Shown in pieces: positions 41,009-49,520 of a DNA stretch of 54,730 bases. Under the pieces are notes generated by a model. That model saw nothing but the letters and a program-made list of their open reading frames with translations, did no database searches and had not been told where the DNA came from. Location of the stretch: assembly GCA_947488155.1 (NCBI GenBank), contig CANKYK010000003.1, positions 1 to 54,730 on the forward strand, in the 5' to 3' direction. The DNA comes from an uncultured Erythrobacter sp. GTDB taxonomy: Bacteria > Pseudomonadota > Alphaproteobacteria > Sphingomonadales > Sphingomonadaceae. Position 1 is the first letter of the stretch. Each line of letters begins with the position of its first letter. A program made the position numbers and the translations under genes.

Positions 41009-41614
41009 ATGTGCAACCTCTATCGCCTCGGCAACAGTTCTACGGAGGTTGCGAACTTGTTTTCTGTTGCTGACCTAGGCTCCAACTCCAACGCTGGCGG
41101 CAAAATCTATCCAGGCGGCTCTGGGTTGGTCGTCTCTGAAGGCAAGGTCCGCTCGATGATCTGGGGCTTCCCTCTGACCCTGAAGAGTAGGAAAACAGGT
41201 GCCCCGCTTAAGCCTAAGCCGGTCAACAATGCCCGGAGCGATAAGCTCGATACGTACATGTGGAGGTACAGTTTTTCAGAACGGCGCTGCCTCATTCCGC
41301 TCAACGCATGGGCGGAGGCCGAAGGCAAAAAGGGCAGCAAAACGAAAACGTGGCTGAGCCTCGCCGACTCTGAGCTTTTCGCAGCAGCGGGTATCTGGAA
41401 AGAGAGCGAAGAGTGGGGCCGGTCCTATGCGATGGTAATGACTGATAGCGCTGGGAAAGCGGCGGACGTACACAATCGAATGCCAGTTCTTCTCGAACAA
41501 GAGAGCTATGCGACTTGGCTTGAAGGCTCGCCCTCAGAAGCCCTGTCCCTGTGCAGACCATTCGGTGGATCGATTTTCATCGATCGGACGGAAGAGCCAT
41601 GGTTCAGCCGATGA
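41009..41614 (+). CDS. SRAP/YedK family abasic-site processing protein
   Basis: A 201-residue SRAP-domain protein (HMCES/YedK), which forms a covalent link to abasic sites in single-stranded DNA. The invariant Cys2 follows the initiator Met (MCNLY). PVNNARSDKL, RRCLIPLNAWAEAEGKK with the conserved Glu, and HNRMPVLL with the active-site His are all present. AGGA precedes the ATG. On a conjugative plasmid it could protect single-stranded DNA during transfer (inference). Confidence 0.92.
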   Translation: MCNLYRLGNSSTEVANLFSVADLGSNSNAGGKIYPGGSGLVVSEGKVRSMIWGFPLTLKSRKTGAPLKPKPVNNARSDKLDTYMWRYSFSERRCLIPLNAWAEAEGKKGSKTKTWLSLADSELFAAAGIWKESEEWGRSYAMVMTDSAGKAADVHNRMPVLLEQESYATWLEGSPSEALSLCRPFGGSIFIDRTEEPWFSR

Positions 41615-41642
41615 TTATGAGTAGCACTTGCCGACCATGCAA

Positions 41643-42503
41643 TTAGGCCCTGCGTATAGCGGTTGCTTTGGACTGTTTGCGAACAGATCCATCGCGCTCA
41701 ATCGTGGTGGTGCGTACCACGTCAACGCCATCCATTCCCGCTTCGAAAGTTACCGAGTTAAGCTCTGACTCCTTACCTCCAAAACACTCATGCATCGCCT
41801 GCAGAAAGCCAACTTCCCCTAGCGGTCTAACGGGCGGCTTCGGGTTGTTTCTGGGGCTTGGGATCGTCGCCGGAAACAGGTAGATGCAAGGCGGCGGCAA
41901 CCGATATGGCCCTACCTCATTTATTCGCTCTGGTGCATCTTCAACCTTTGGGCACACGCGCGCAGCGGTTCCACAAAGCCAATCCCAGACGATCAATCCA
42001 TCAACCTGCTTCTTCTCGGCGATCACATCAGCCGAAAAACGCACGTGAATGCCCGACCACACATTGTGTCGCGGATCGGCCCCTTTGTTCTGACAAACGC
42101 TCCACACGATGAATTCATTCGCATGTGGCGGCCGAGCTGAGATATTCGTGTTGTTCCCATCCAGGCAGCCCTTCAGCTCAATGGCTGCGATCTTGTCGTC
42201 CTTTAGTGTCACAGAATAATCGTGGCGATTGGCATTGCCCGCCTCGATCCAATTCTTGATGTAACCGGCATCCTCCATGTGATTGAGGATGTGAGCGACG
42301 AACGCTTTCTTTTCTGCCATCGAGGCAGAAATCTGACCTCGGACGCGCTGGACGGAGCCCTCAAAAATGCCGCTTTCGTAGAAGTCTTTCTCGCTCAAGC
42401 CGAAAGTGTTCAACTCATGCGACCGCGTCTTAAGGGTTTCAGAAAATTCTTCGATTTGCCGCTTAAGTTCAGGGTCTTTTCGGCATGGAATCGGATCACT
42501 CAT
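41643..42503 (-). CDS. probable type II restriction endonuclease
   Basis: A 286-residue soluble protein coupled to the methyltransferase gene by a 4-base overlap. The middle shows a PD-(D/E)xK-like core: HDYSVTLKDDKIAAIELKGC, with D, then E-x-K. Further on come SARPPHANEFIVWSVCQN and VDGLIVWDWLCG. No named endonuclease family is recognised. Its gene order directly after a cytosine methyltransferase is the main reason for the call. The recognition sequence cannot be read from the sequence. Confidence 0.65.
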   Translation of the reverse strand: MSDPIPCRKDPELKRQIEEFSETLKTRSHELNTFGLSEKDFYESGIFEGSVQRVRGQISASMAEKKAFVAHILNHMEDAGYIKNWIEAGNANRHDYSVTLKDDKIAAIELKGCLDGNNTNISARPPHANEFIVWSVCQNKGADPRHNVWSGIHVRFSADVIAEKKQVDGLIVWDWLCGTAARVCPKVEDAPERINEVGPYRLPPPCIYLFPATIPSPRNNPKPPVRPLGEVGFLQAMHECFGGKESELNSVTFEAGMDGVDVVRTTTIERDGSVRKQSKATAIRRA

Positions 42504-43657
42504 GCGGCGCTGACGTCCTCTTTGGCCATTGAATGAGTGATTATTGGCTCAAAGAGATGTTTCGCCAAGTGGCTGACGACTGGAACTGCTACTCCATCCC
42601 CCGTCAGATGATATGCCTCGTTATAGCCATCGGGCAGTTTGTAGCTATCTGGGAGGCCCATAAGTCTCGCGGTCTCCCTCGACGAAATTAGGCGCGACCG
42701 GATTTTCTCGCCCTCTACCACTAAAATCAGCTGACGCGACGATCCACCCGCTGGCGTTCGCAGGCACCCGGCGATGTTATCAAACCGAACCTCCGCGCGC
42801 TGAACCTTAATCCCGTGATGGAAGCGGGTGCGCTTATATACACCGCCTACCATTCGCACACCGGCAAGCTTTGCCGTCTCAACCTTGGCCAGGTTGATAT
42901 CACTCATCATTGACAAGAGATCGCGAGTTTCTCGGGCTGTATGCCATTTAACGCTCTTTGGATTGTCCTCGATTAAATCGCGGAAATCACATTTTCTTGT
43001 ACGTGGTTTTGGCATGTTCCACCAAAGCCAACTTTCCTTGAGAACCTTTGGCAAAGACTCATACGCGCGCTTGATCGCGGGTGTGTGCCAAGGGCTTTGC
43101 GGCTCGTCTTCAGTATTGGTTGCCGCCAAATCTTGGCGTACACCAATGACAAACAGACGCGGGCGCGATTGCGGAACGAAAAGCGACGCATCAACGACTA
43201 CAGCACCAAACTGATAGCCTAGACCGTGCAGCGCATCACAAATGGCGACGAAGTCTTTGCCTTTGTGAGATGTCAGCGTCCCCACGACATTTTCGAGTGC
43301 TATTAGTTTCGGCGCGCGTCCATCGCGGGCCAGCTCATCGATGATCTCAATGAAGGGCCAAAATGTGCCTGACCGGTCGCCCTTGAGGCCTGCCCCTCCC
43401 CCCGCAAGTGATAAGTCTTGGCAGGGGAAAGAGCCCCACACCATATCTGGCACTTCCGGCAGGGTTAGCGGATCGATGTTCCGAATATCATCGACGACAA
43501 TATGGTCATCACCCCAATTGCGAGCGTATGTCGCGCCTTTTTTCTTGTCGAAGTCGTTAGCGAACAGACATTTCCAATTGTTGCCGAGGCCAGCTCGCGC
43601 CATCCCCCCGCCCGCAAAGAACTCATAGAAGCCGAAGGATGATGATTGTTTTGCCAT
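42500..43657 (-). CDS. DNA (cytosine-5) methyltransferase
   Basis: A 385-residue C5 methyltransferase. Motif I is FYEFFAGGGMARAGLG near residue 9, motif IV with the catalytic Cys is GSFPCQDLSLAG near residue 77, motif VI is ALENVVG near residue 120, and motif VIII is QSRPRLFVIGV. The variable target-recognition region follows, then the C-terminal motifs with LMGLPDSYKLP. It would protect sites against the adjacent endonuclease. ATG 43657 lacks a ribosome-binding site; a frame extends to a TTG at 43696. Confidence 0.94.
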   Translation of the reverse strand: MAKQSSSFGFYEFFAGGGMARAGLGNNWKCLFANDFDKKKGATYARNWGDDHIVVDDIRNIDPLTLPEVPDMVWGSFPCQDLSLAGGGAGLKGDRSGTFWPFIEIIDELARDGRAPKLIALENVVGTLTSHKGKDFVAICDALHGLGYQFGAVVVDASLFVPQSRPRLFVIGVRQDLAATNTEDEPQSPWHTPAIKRAYESLPKVLKESWLWWNMPKPRTRKCDFRDLIEDNPKSVKWHTARETRDLLSMMSDINLAKVETAKLAGVRMVGGVYKRTRFHHGIKVQRAEVRFDNIAGCLRTPAGGSSRQLILVVEGEKIRSRLISSRETARLMGLPDSYKLPDGYNEAYHLTGDGVAVPVVSHLAKHLFEPIITHSMAKEDVSAA

Positions 43658-43789
43658 GTCGCTGGAGACGCTACATATAGAACAAGGACAGAACAAGGGC
43701 GCATCGCAGTCACCGCTTCTCCGCGCCCATCAAATGAGACAATCTATAGGCGAGTAAGGCGGCCAATTTTCAGAAGTTGAGTACAGTTT

Positions 43790-44347
43790 CTAGATCAGAA
43801 CATCCGTGGTTCGCAATGCACGCCATACAGTGGACCGGCTGATCCCAAGCTCGGTCGCAATCGCTCCTGGTTTCATACCCTCTTTGTGCATTCGTTCGAC
43901 TACCGCTTTGTCGACGCTCGGCTTGCGCCCCTTGTAAACGCCCCGCGCTTTCGCCTTCGCAATTCCTTCCATTTGCCGTTCGCGTCGCAGGTTCGTCTCG
44001 AACTCGGCGAACACGCCAAGCATATCGAGGAAAGCCTTGCCTGCTGCTGTTGAGGTATCGATCGGCTGTTCGATCGCGCGAAGGGTTGCCCCTTTTGCTT
44101 TCAACTCGCGCACCACATCCTGCAAGTCGCCAATTGAACGGGCAAGCCTGTCAATGCGCACAACCACCAGCTCATCTCCAGATTGAACGAAATCCAGGAC
44201 AGTGCGCAACTCGTCTCGCCCTTTAGTCGATGAGCCGGACACCTTCTCTGCGCGGATCGCAACGCACCCTGCCTCCTTCAATGCTTCGCGCTGGAGATCA
44301 AGGTTCTGATCGGCGGTCGAAACGCGGGCATAGCCGTAGGATGGCAT
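43790..44347 (-). CDS. serine recombinase (resolvase/invertase family)
   Basis: A 185-residue small serine recombinase. Catalytic Ser10 lies in YGYARVSTADQNLDLQ, with the later Arg cluster in VVRIDRLARS and the E-helix EFETNLRRERQMEGI. The C-terminal HTH is GAIATELGISRSTVWRAL. It could resolve plasmid multimers or belong to the restriction-modification island. The upstream DNA holds matching inverted repeats that look like its binding site. Confidence 0.94.
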   Translation of the reverse strand: MPSYGYARVSTADQNLDLQREALKEAGCVAIRAEKVSGSSTKGRDELRTVLDFVQSGDELVVVRIDRLARSIGDLQDVVRELKAKGATLRAIEQPIDTSTAAGKAFLDMLGVFAEFETNLRRERQMEGIAKAKARGVYKGRKPSVDKAVVERMHKEGMKPGAIATELGISRSTVWRALRTTDVLI

Positions 44348-44361
44348 TGGACGTGATCTTT

Positions 44362-44429
44362 CGTTGCAATAGGGTCTAGACCATGCCCTATTATTGTTTC
44401 AAATTGCCAATAGCAACCCTATTGCAACG
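44362..44429. promoter_or_regulatory. candidate res site of the serine recombinase
   Basis: A perfect 14-bp inverted repeat, CGTTGCAATAGGGT (44362-44375) and ACCCTATTGCAACG (44416-44429), is separated by 40 bases. Between them are further partial copies (GCCCTATTATTG and CCAATAGCA). It lies immediately upstream of the recombinase gene. Multiple related inverted sites next to the gene are typical of res sites. Confidence 0.7.
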
Positions 44430-44516
44430 CGAATGACGTTTCACAACGATGTTGCGTTTAGGTACACCCTGTTGAACGGCGATAATTGGGGGTGGGAGCG
44501 GACACTGCGCCCTTCG

Positions 44517-45587
44517 CTAAAACCAAACCCTCAAGCCGACCACCACCTTTAGCCCATCTGGGTCTTCGCCAGCGGCTCTGGCGATGTCTGTGGTTTCCCC
44601 CAACGCAGCCTCATATTCGATGCCGACATACGGCGCGAACTCGCGTTCGATCTCGTAGCGCAGCCGCACACCCGGCTCGATCTTAGTGATCCCAGCACCG
44701 ATCCCGCGTTCGGGAATGTCTTGGGCCGACAATTCAACCTCAAGGCGCGGCTGCACAATTAGCCTCTGCGTAATCCTCTGATCGTATTCGCCTTCCAAGC
44801 GCGCAGTGAGATCGCCTCGATCCGACAAGAACAGCGCGCCATCGACATGGAACATGTAGGGCGCGAGACCCTGCACACCGACAACCAGATGCCCACGTGT
44901 GTCCGGCTCCGAATCAAACCGCACACCCGCTTGCAGATCAAAGAAGGGGCCGATGGCGCGGCTATAGAGCGCCTGTATCTCGGCGTCCTCCAATTCGCCG
45001 CCGAACTCGCCTTCGCCTTCTGTTTTCAGGACAAAGCGGTTGATGTCGCCGCCATAGAACGCTTGCGCGTCCCAAACATATCCATCTTCTCCGCCATCCG
45101 CCGCGATGCGTGCTTCAAGTCTTTCGATGAGAACGCTTCCCGTGCGCATCCCGCCGTTCTCACGGGCTAGGTTATCGCGGCTTGGGGCCATGGCCTCGGC
45201 ACCCCAGATCGCGTCGGCTGCATGGCGGGGGCCTTCAAAGGCTCGCGCAGGCAATGCGTCTTCTGGTGCAGCGCCCGGAACAGACTTGTCCGTAGTCCCA
45301 CCGTGTTCACTGTGATCCATAGCACCATGATCTATGGTGGAATGGTCAGTATGCTCGCCTTGACCACCTTCGCCATCGCTAGAGTGATCCATTGAACCGT
45401 GATCCATTGCGTCATGACCATCGTGCTCATCTTTCGGCGGGCACTGTTCGGGCGGAAGGTGCCCCATTGCGCAGTGATCCACTTCCGGCTGCGGGTCGCT
45501 TGCATGAGAGGAATGATCCCGCGCCGCCAATGGCCCGCACAGCGAAACGGCAATCAGTGCTGCATTAGCAAGCGAGAGGCCGCGCAT
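44517..45587 (-). CDS. copB: copper resistance outer-membrane protein CopB
   Basis: A 356-residue PcoB/CopB protein with a signal peptide (LSLANAALIAVSLCGPLAA), a His/Met/Asp-rich copper-binding stretch at about residues 25-95 (repeats such as DHGSMDHSS and DHGAMDHSEHGG) and a C-terminal beta-barrel ending VVVGLRVWF. It is thought to bind or export copper at the outer membrane. Its start shares one base with the copA stop, so the two are co-translated. Confidence 0.93.
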   Translation of the reverse strand: MRGLSLANAALIAVSLCGPLAARDHSSHASDPQPEVDHCAMGHLPPEQCPPKDEHDGHDAMDHGSMDHSSDGEGGQGEHTDHSTIDHGAMDHSEHGGTTDKSVPGAAPEDALPARAFEGPRHAADAIWGAEAMAPSRDNLARENGGMRTGSVLIERLEARIAADGGEDGYVWDAQAFYGGDINRFVLKTEGEGEFGGELEDAEIQALYSRAIGPFFDLQAGVRFDSEPDTRGHLVVGVQGLAPYMFHVDGALFLSDRGDLTARLEGEYDQRITQRLIVQPRLEVELSAQDIPERGIGAGITKIEPGVRLRYEIEREFAPYVGIEYEAALGETTDIARAAGEDPDGLKVVVGLRVWF

Positions 45588-47290
45588 CAGCCCAAAGCCT
45601 CGTTTGGGAATGGCCGCACGGTCACGACCTGCATCATGCCCGCGTGCATGTGGTAGAGCAGGTGGCAGTGGAACGCCCAGTCTCCCGGCTCGTTCGCGGT
45701 GAGATCGAAGGTAGCTGTTCCACCCGGTTGCACCACCATCGTGTGCTTCAATGGCTGGTGCATATGATCTGCGCCGTTCACCATCTCGAAGAAATGGCCG
45801 TGCAGGTGGATCGGGTGAGCCATCATGGTCTGATTGACCAGCTTAACCCGCACGCGCTCATCATATCCAAAGCGGATCGGTTCATCGGTGACGGCAGTGA
45901 ACTTCTTGCCGTCAAAGGACCACATGTAGCGTTCCATGTTCCCGGTGAGATGTATTTCCATCTCTCGGTCAACCTCGCGGTGCGGGTTCATGCGTTTGGC
46001 TTTGAGGTCGGTGTAACGCAGCACGCGGTGAGGAACCTTGTCTAAGCCAAGGCCGGGGAAGTCCATCCGGTCCGTCGGCATTGGCGCGACCATATCGACG
46101 CCGGGACCAGCCTCGACGTCATCGGGTAGCAACGAGGTGTCGCGCATGTCGTGATCCATGCCGCTCATATCGTGGCCTTCATGGCCCATCGCAGCATGGT
46201 CCATCATGGCCATGTCGGTCATGGTCAGTGTCGGTATCTCACGCAAGGCGGGAGGAGTGGCGATATGGCCGGGATGCGAAGTAAGGCTGGCAACGCCCAT
46301 CCCGCTTCGATCCATGGCTTCTGCAACGATGGCGTGACTGCCATCTATGGGCTGGACGATGACGTCATATGTCTCGGCAACGCCAATCTGGAACTCGTCC
46401 ACCTCGACTTCATCAACGTCCTGTCCGTCGGTTTGAATAACCGTCATAGGGACGCCGGGTATGCGGACATTGAAGAATGTCATGGCACTGCCGTTGATAA
46501 CGCGTAGCCGCACACGCTCGCCCGGTTTGAACTCCAATTGCAGATCATCGGAAGGGCCGTGGCCATTGATGAGGTAGGTGTAGGTCTGCCCTGACACATC
46601 CGCGATGTCGCGTGGGTTCATGCGCATCTGGCCCCACATGCGGCGCATCTCGCCCGACATCTCGCCCTCAGTGGCGCTTTGCATCTGGTTTTGGAAATAG
46701 TGTTCTCCAACCTTCAACAAACGCATGATCTGATGCGGATGGATCGGGGTGAACTCACTCAAAAGTACCACATAGTCGCGGTCATAGCGCGGGTCGGGTT
46801 CGTCGCTTTCAATGATGATAGGGCCGTAGTGTCCCGCCTGTTCTTGCAGTCCTGAATGTGAGTGCCACCAATAGGTGCCTGTCTGACGGATCGGGAACTC
46901 GTAGGTGAAGGTCTCACCCGGCTTAATACCTGGGAAGCTGACACCGGGAACGCCATCAAACTGGAACGGTAAAAGAAGCCCGTGCCAATGGATCGAACTA
47001 TCCTCGTCCAGATTGTTGGTAACGTGCAGGCGAACGCCCTGACCCTCGCGCAATCGGATCAGGGGACCGGGCACGGTGCCGTTCACAGCAAAGGCGTGAC
47101 CCGACCGTCCGTCAGTCATGAAGTGAGCATCGCCAATCGAGAGGTTGATGTTCTCGCCAGACAACTCACCAAAGCCCTTGTTCGCGTGAGGCATCGACTG
47201 ACCACGCGCCCAAGCAGGCATCGAAAGCGAGGAAGCTGCGGCCAGTGCGGCAGTGCTGGTGATGATGTTGCGGCGGGAGAACTGGGGCAT
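45587..47290 (-). CDS. copA: multicopper oxidase CopA (periplasmic copper resistance)
   Basis: A 567-residue multicopper oxidase of the CopA/PcoA type, which oxidises or sequesters periplasmic Cu(I). A twin-arginine signal (FSRRNIITSTAALAAASSL) marks the start at 47290. Copper ligands are in SIHWHGLLL, YWWHSHSG, HPIHLHGHFFEM and HCHLLYHMHAGMMQV. A Met/His-rich loop (MTDMAMMDHAAMGHEGHDM) lies near residue 370. The open frame extends 21 codons upstream into the CsoR operator and is not accepted. Confidence 0.95.
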   Translation of the reverse strand: MPQFSRRNIITSTAALAAASSLSMPAWARGQSMPHANKGFGELSGENINLSIGDAHFMTDGRSGHAFAVNGTVPGPLIRLREGQGVRLHVTNNLDEDSSIHWHGLLLPFQFDGVPGVSFPGIKPGETFTYEFPIRQTGTYWWHSHSGLQEQAGHYGPIIIESDEPDPRYDRDYVVLLSEFTPIHPHQIMRLLKVGEHYFQNQMQSATEGEMSGEMRRMWGQMRMNPRDIADVSGQTYTYLINGHGPSDDLQLEFKPGERVRLRVINGSAMTFFNVRIPGVPMTVIQTDGQDVDEVEVDEFQIGVAETYDVIVQPIDGSHAIVAEAMDRSGMGVASLTSHPGHIATPPALREIPTLTMTDMAMMDHAAMGHEGHDMSGMDHDMRDTSLLPDDVEAGPGVDMVAPMPTDRMDFPGLGLDKVPHRVLRYTDLKAKRMNPHREVDREMEIHLTGNMERYMWSFDGKKFTAVTDEPIRFGYDERVRVKLVNQTMMAHPIHLHGHFFEMVNGADHMHQPLKHTMVVQPGGTATFDLTANEPGDWAFHCHLLYHMHAGMMQVVTVRPFPNEALG

Positions 47291-47331
47291 GTAAGAAGTG
47301 ATCTCTGTTGAACGAATGACATCACCTATAT

Positions 47332-47348
47332 ATACCCCCCTAGGGTAT
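47332..47348. promoter_or_regulatory. CsoR-type operator between copA and csoR
   Basis: ATACCCCCCTAGGGTAT has ATACCC and GGGTAT arms around a C-tract, the pattern of CsoR/RcnR boxes. It lies between divergent copA and csoR, 42 bases before copA and 19 before csoR. One site could therefore control both directions. Confidence 0.75.
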
Positions 47349-47366
47349 TTCAATCAGGATCGACAA

Positions 47367-47639
47367 ATGACCAAGGACACTGATGCAAAGCTGAACCGCC
47401 TCAAGCGGATCGAAGGCCAAGTGCGCGGCGTCGCGCAGATGGTCGAGGATGATCGCTACTGCATGGACATCCTTCACCAAATCGCCGCGATCAAATCGGC
47501 GTTGGCCAAAGTCGAAACGCAGGTTTTGAAAGACCATGCGGCTTGCTGTGTAGCTGAAGCTATCGCCAGTGGTGACGAGGGCGAGCAGCGCGAGAAGTTT
47601 GAGGAACTCGTGGACCTGTTGGAGCGGACGCGGAAGTAG
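47367..47639 (+). CDS. csoR: copper-sensing repressor CsoR
   Basis: A 90-residue all-helical DUF156/CsoR-family repressor. Cys32 (RYCMDILHQ), then His at +25 and Cys at +29 (KDHAACCV), reproduce the Cu(I)-binding C-H-C set of CsoR rather than the nickel set of RcnR. The N-terminus has the usual LNRLKRIEGQVRGV helix. AGGA 7 bases before the ATG sets the start. It should release the operator when copper rises and turn on copA-copB. Confidence 0.92.
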   Translation: MTKDTDAKLNRLKRIEGQVRGVAQMVEDDRYCMDILHQIAAIKSALAKVETQVLKDHAACCVAEAIASGDEGEQREKFEELVDLLERTRK

Positions 47640-47694
47640 CTTGGATCAACGTCCGCAATTGGGTCGGAAGCGGACAGTGATCTGCGCTCAAAAA

Positions 47695-48603
47695 TCAAAA
47701 CGCTTCGTTCACGACAGTCTCGATTAACTGGCCGCCGTCAAATAGGCACCCTATTGTAAAGCTGCCTTCTACCCCGAACGCATTTTTCGCGGTGAAGCTG
47801 CTTAGCAATCTTGTCCGACCGTTTGGATAGGTGAGGTAAGCCACATCCATGAATGTAGAAAAATCCACGGTCTGGGGATTGGTTGCGGCGGTTTTAGCGG
47901 CTTGCTCACATGCAAGAACCGCATCGCCGCGACTTATGTTTCGAATGGCCGCAAAGCTCTTCGTGCTGGTCCCGTCATCGCGCTCAAACCAGACGTTGAA
48001 CGGATTATCTTGTGGCCCATTGCAGGTTACGAAGTAAACCGGGTTCGCTGCCGTGCCGCGACTGCCACTTTTGCTGAGTGTCCCAGGATCAACGCTCAGG
48101 CAGTTATCGTTCTCGGTAACGATGCGATTTACGGCAGCTACTAGCTGCGGTTTGTATCGCGAGGTGTCCTTATCCCAATAGAAATCAGCTTCGACATAGG
48201 TTCGGTTGCCGCTTGTATCAGTCTCAATCAACCGAAGTGCTGAATTTGGAAGCCAACCTTCGACATGGCTAAGGCTGGCCGGTTCTTTAACTCGCACTTT
48301 AGACCACTCATCAGTCCGGCAAGTCTCTTGCAAAGTTTCTGTGCTATCGACCTGCTGATAGTATGTCCTTTTGAGGGCCGCGCTCGCTTTTTCATTGATT
48401 AGGGGTGATCCGTTCGGCGAATCCAGAAGGTCTGTATCAGCGCTTACGGCAACGATATCGCCAGTCGCGATCCCGCCTTGATCGCAGCTCCCCCCAAAGC
48501 CATCAGTGCTCATTTCAGCGAAGATCGCGCCTTCGTCTTCATTTGTCCCACCACCGCAACTTGCCAGTACGATAGCAAATGATGCTGTAATAAGTCCTCG
48601 CAT
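47695..48603 (-). CDS. lipoprotein of unknown function with SH3-like region
   Basis: A 302-residue lipoprotein: signal peptide with lipobox VLASC near residue 15, then a Gly-rich linker. Residues about 40-115 (AVSADTDLLDSPNGSPLINE, SKVRVKEPASLSHVEGWLPN) have the look of a bacterial SH3 domain. GGAGG 7-8 bases before the ATG at 48603 fixes the start; the longer frame upstream is not used. It is divergent from the lipoprotein gene at 48800. I do not recognise a function. Confidence 0.7.
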   Translation of the reverse strand: MRGLITASFAIVLASCGGGTNEDEGAIFAEMSTDGFGGSCDQGGIATGDIVAVSADTDLLDSPNGSPLINEKASAALKRTYYQQVDSTETLQETCRTDEWSKVRVKEPASLSHVEGWLPNSALRLIETDTSGNRTYVEADFYWDKDTSRYKPQLVAAVNRIVTENDNCLSVDPGTLSKSGSRGTAANPVYFVTCNGPQDNPFNVWFERDDGTSTKSFAAIRNISRGDAVLACEQAAKTAATNPQTVDFSTFMDVAYLTYPNGRTRLLSSFTAKNAFGVEGSFTIGCLFDGGQLIETVVNEAF

Positions 48604-48799
48604 TTTGATCCTCCCCGGACTGATTTTGAAATAGAGCTCGATGAAAGTCGGTGTTGGCACGTCGCCTAATTATCAAGAGCGCGATAAAGAAGTGTTGAGC
48701 ATAACTAGCATTCAGATGAATTGATCGGTCTCCATTTACGGCCCTTCGGACTATCGCTACCGAGCATTCGATCCGAAACTGGCATACGGGGAAGTGACA

Positions 48800-49489
48800 A
48801 TGAAATATTTGTGGGCGTTCGCATTTCTTTGCTCGGTGACGGCCTGCAGCGAGCAGGCTGTTGATGGTGGCGCTGCGGCAAGTAATGCCGCATTCGATCC
48901 TGAAACGGCGCAACTCGATGTTCAAGCGGTGAGCCAGGGGGACACAAAGGTCCAGTTCACCATCAAAACGAACCTACCAACTCCCGTAGAGGTGATGGTT
49001 GGGGTTTCGCTAGAAGGCCAGAATCCCAAGGATGTATTCATCGGTCACAGCGAGCGCATCACTCTCGAAACCTCAGAGACGACATTTGTTCTCGATACGT
49101 CGAATGCTCGTGACGCTCTGCCAGCTGGGGAATACCTCGCGGAGGTGAACTTTTATAACCGGTGGGGCGCTGAGAACGGCAATCCAGCTGCCAAAACGGC
49201 TCCCGATATTGAAGTGAGCGTGCCACTCTCGCTTGGGGGTTCTGGTGAAAACCGCGCTGACGCCGAACGAAGAAATGAGCTTCAGCGGTGGGTGATGTCC
49301 AATATCGGCATGAATGTGCCGTGGAACCGGGAGAATTATGAAGAGCGTCTAGGACCAGCGAAGAAAGGGCCTTCAACCATGTCGCGCCTACACGACGCGT
49401 ACTATTTCGCAGATGCTGACATTACGTTTCTGGTCAACAGAGTGAAGAACGAAGTGACTGTCTGGCGGATGGGTGATGTAACCGAATAA
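48800..49489 (+). CDS. lipoprotein of unknown function
   Basis: A 229-residue lipoprotein with a short signal peptide and a lipobox ending TAC near residue 16. A beta-rich middle (VQFTIKTNLPTPVEVMVGVS, GEYLAEVNFYNRWGAENGN) suggests an immunoglobulin-like fold. A helical C-terminal domain follows. GGGGA 8 bases before the ATG supports the start. It is divergent from the other lipoprotein gene; the two may be exported partners. No family recognised. Confidence 0.65.
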   Translation: MKYLWAFAFLCSVTACSEQAVDGGAAASNAAFDPETAQLDVQAVSQGDTKVQFTIKTNLPTPVEVMVGVSLEGQNPKDVFIGHSERITLETSETTFVLDTSNARDALPAGEYLAEVNFYNRWGAENGNPAAKTAPDIEVSVPLSLGGSGENRADAERRNELQRWVMSNIGMNVPWNRENYEERLGPAKKGPSTMSRLHDAYYFADADITFLVNRVKNEVTVWRMGDVTE

Positions 49490-49520
49490 CATGCGTGCGG
49501 ATTGGCCGCGAACAACAAAA

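Noticed and set aside
44362..44429. Transposon terminal inverted repeats
   Set aside because: The arms are only 40 bases apart with no gene between, and no transposase is present.
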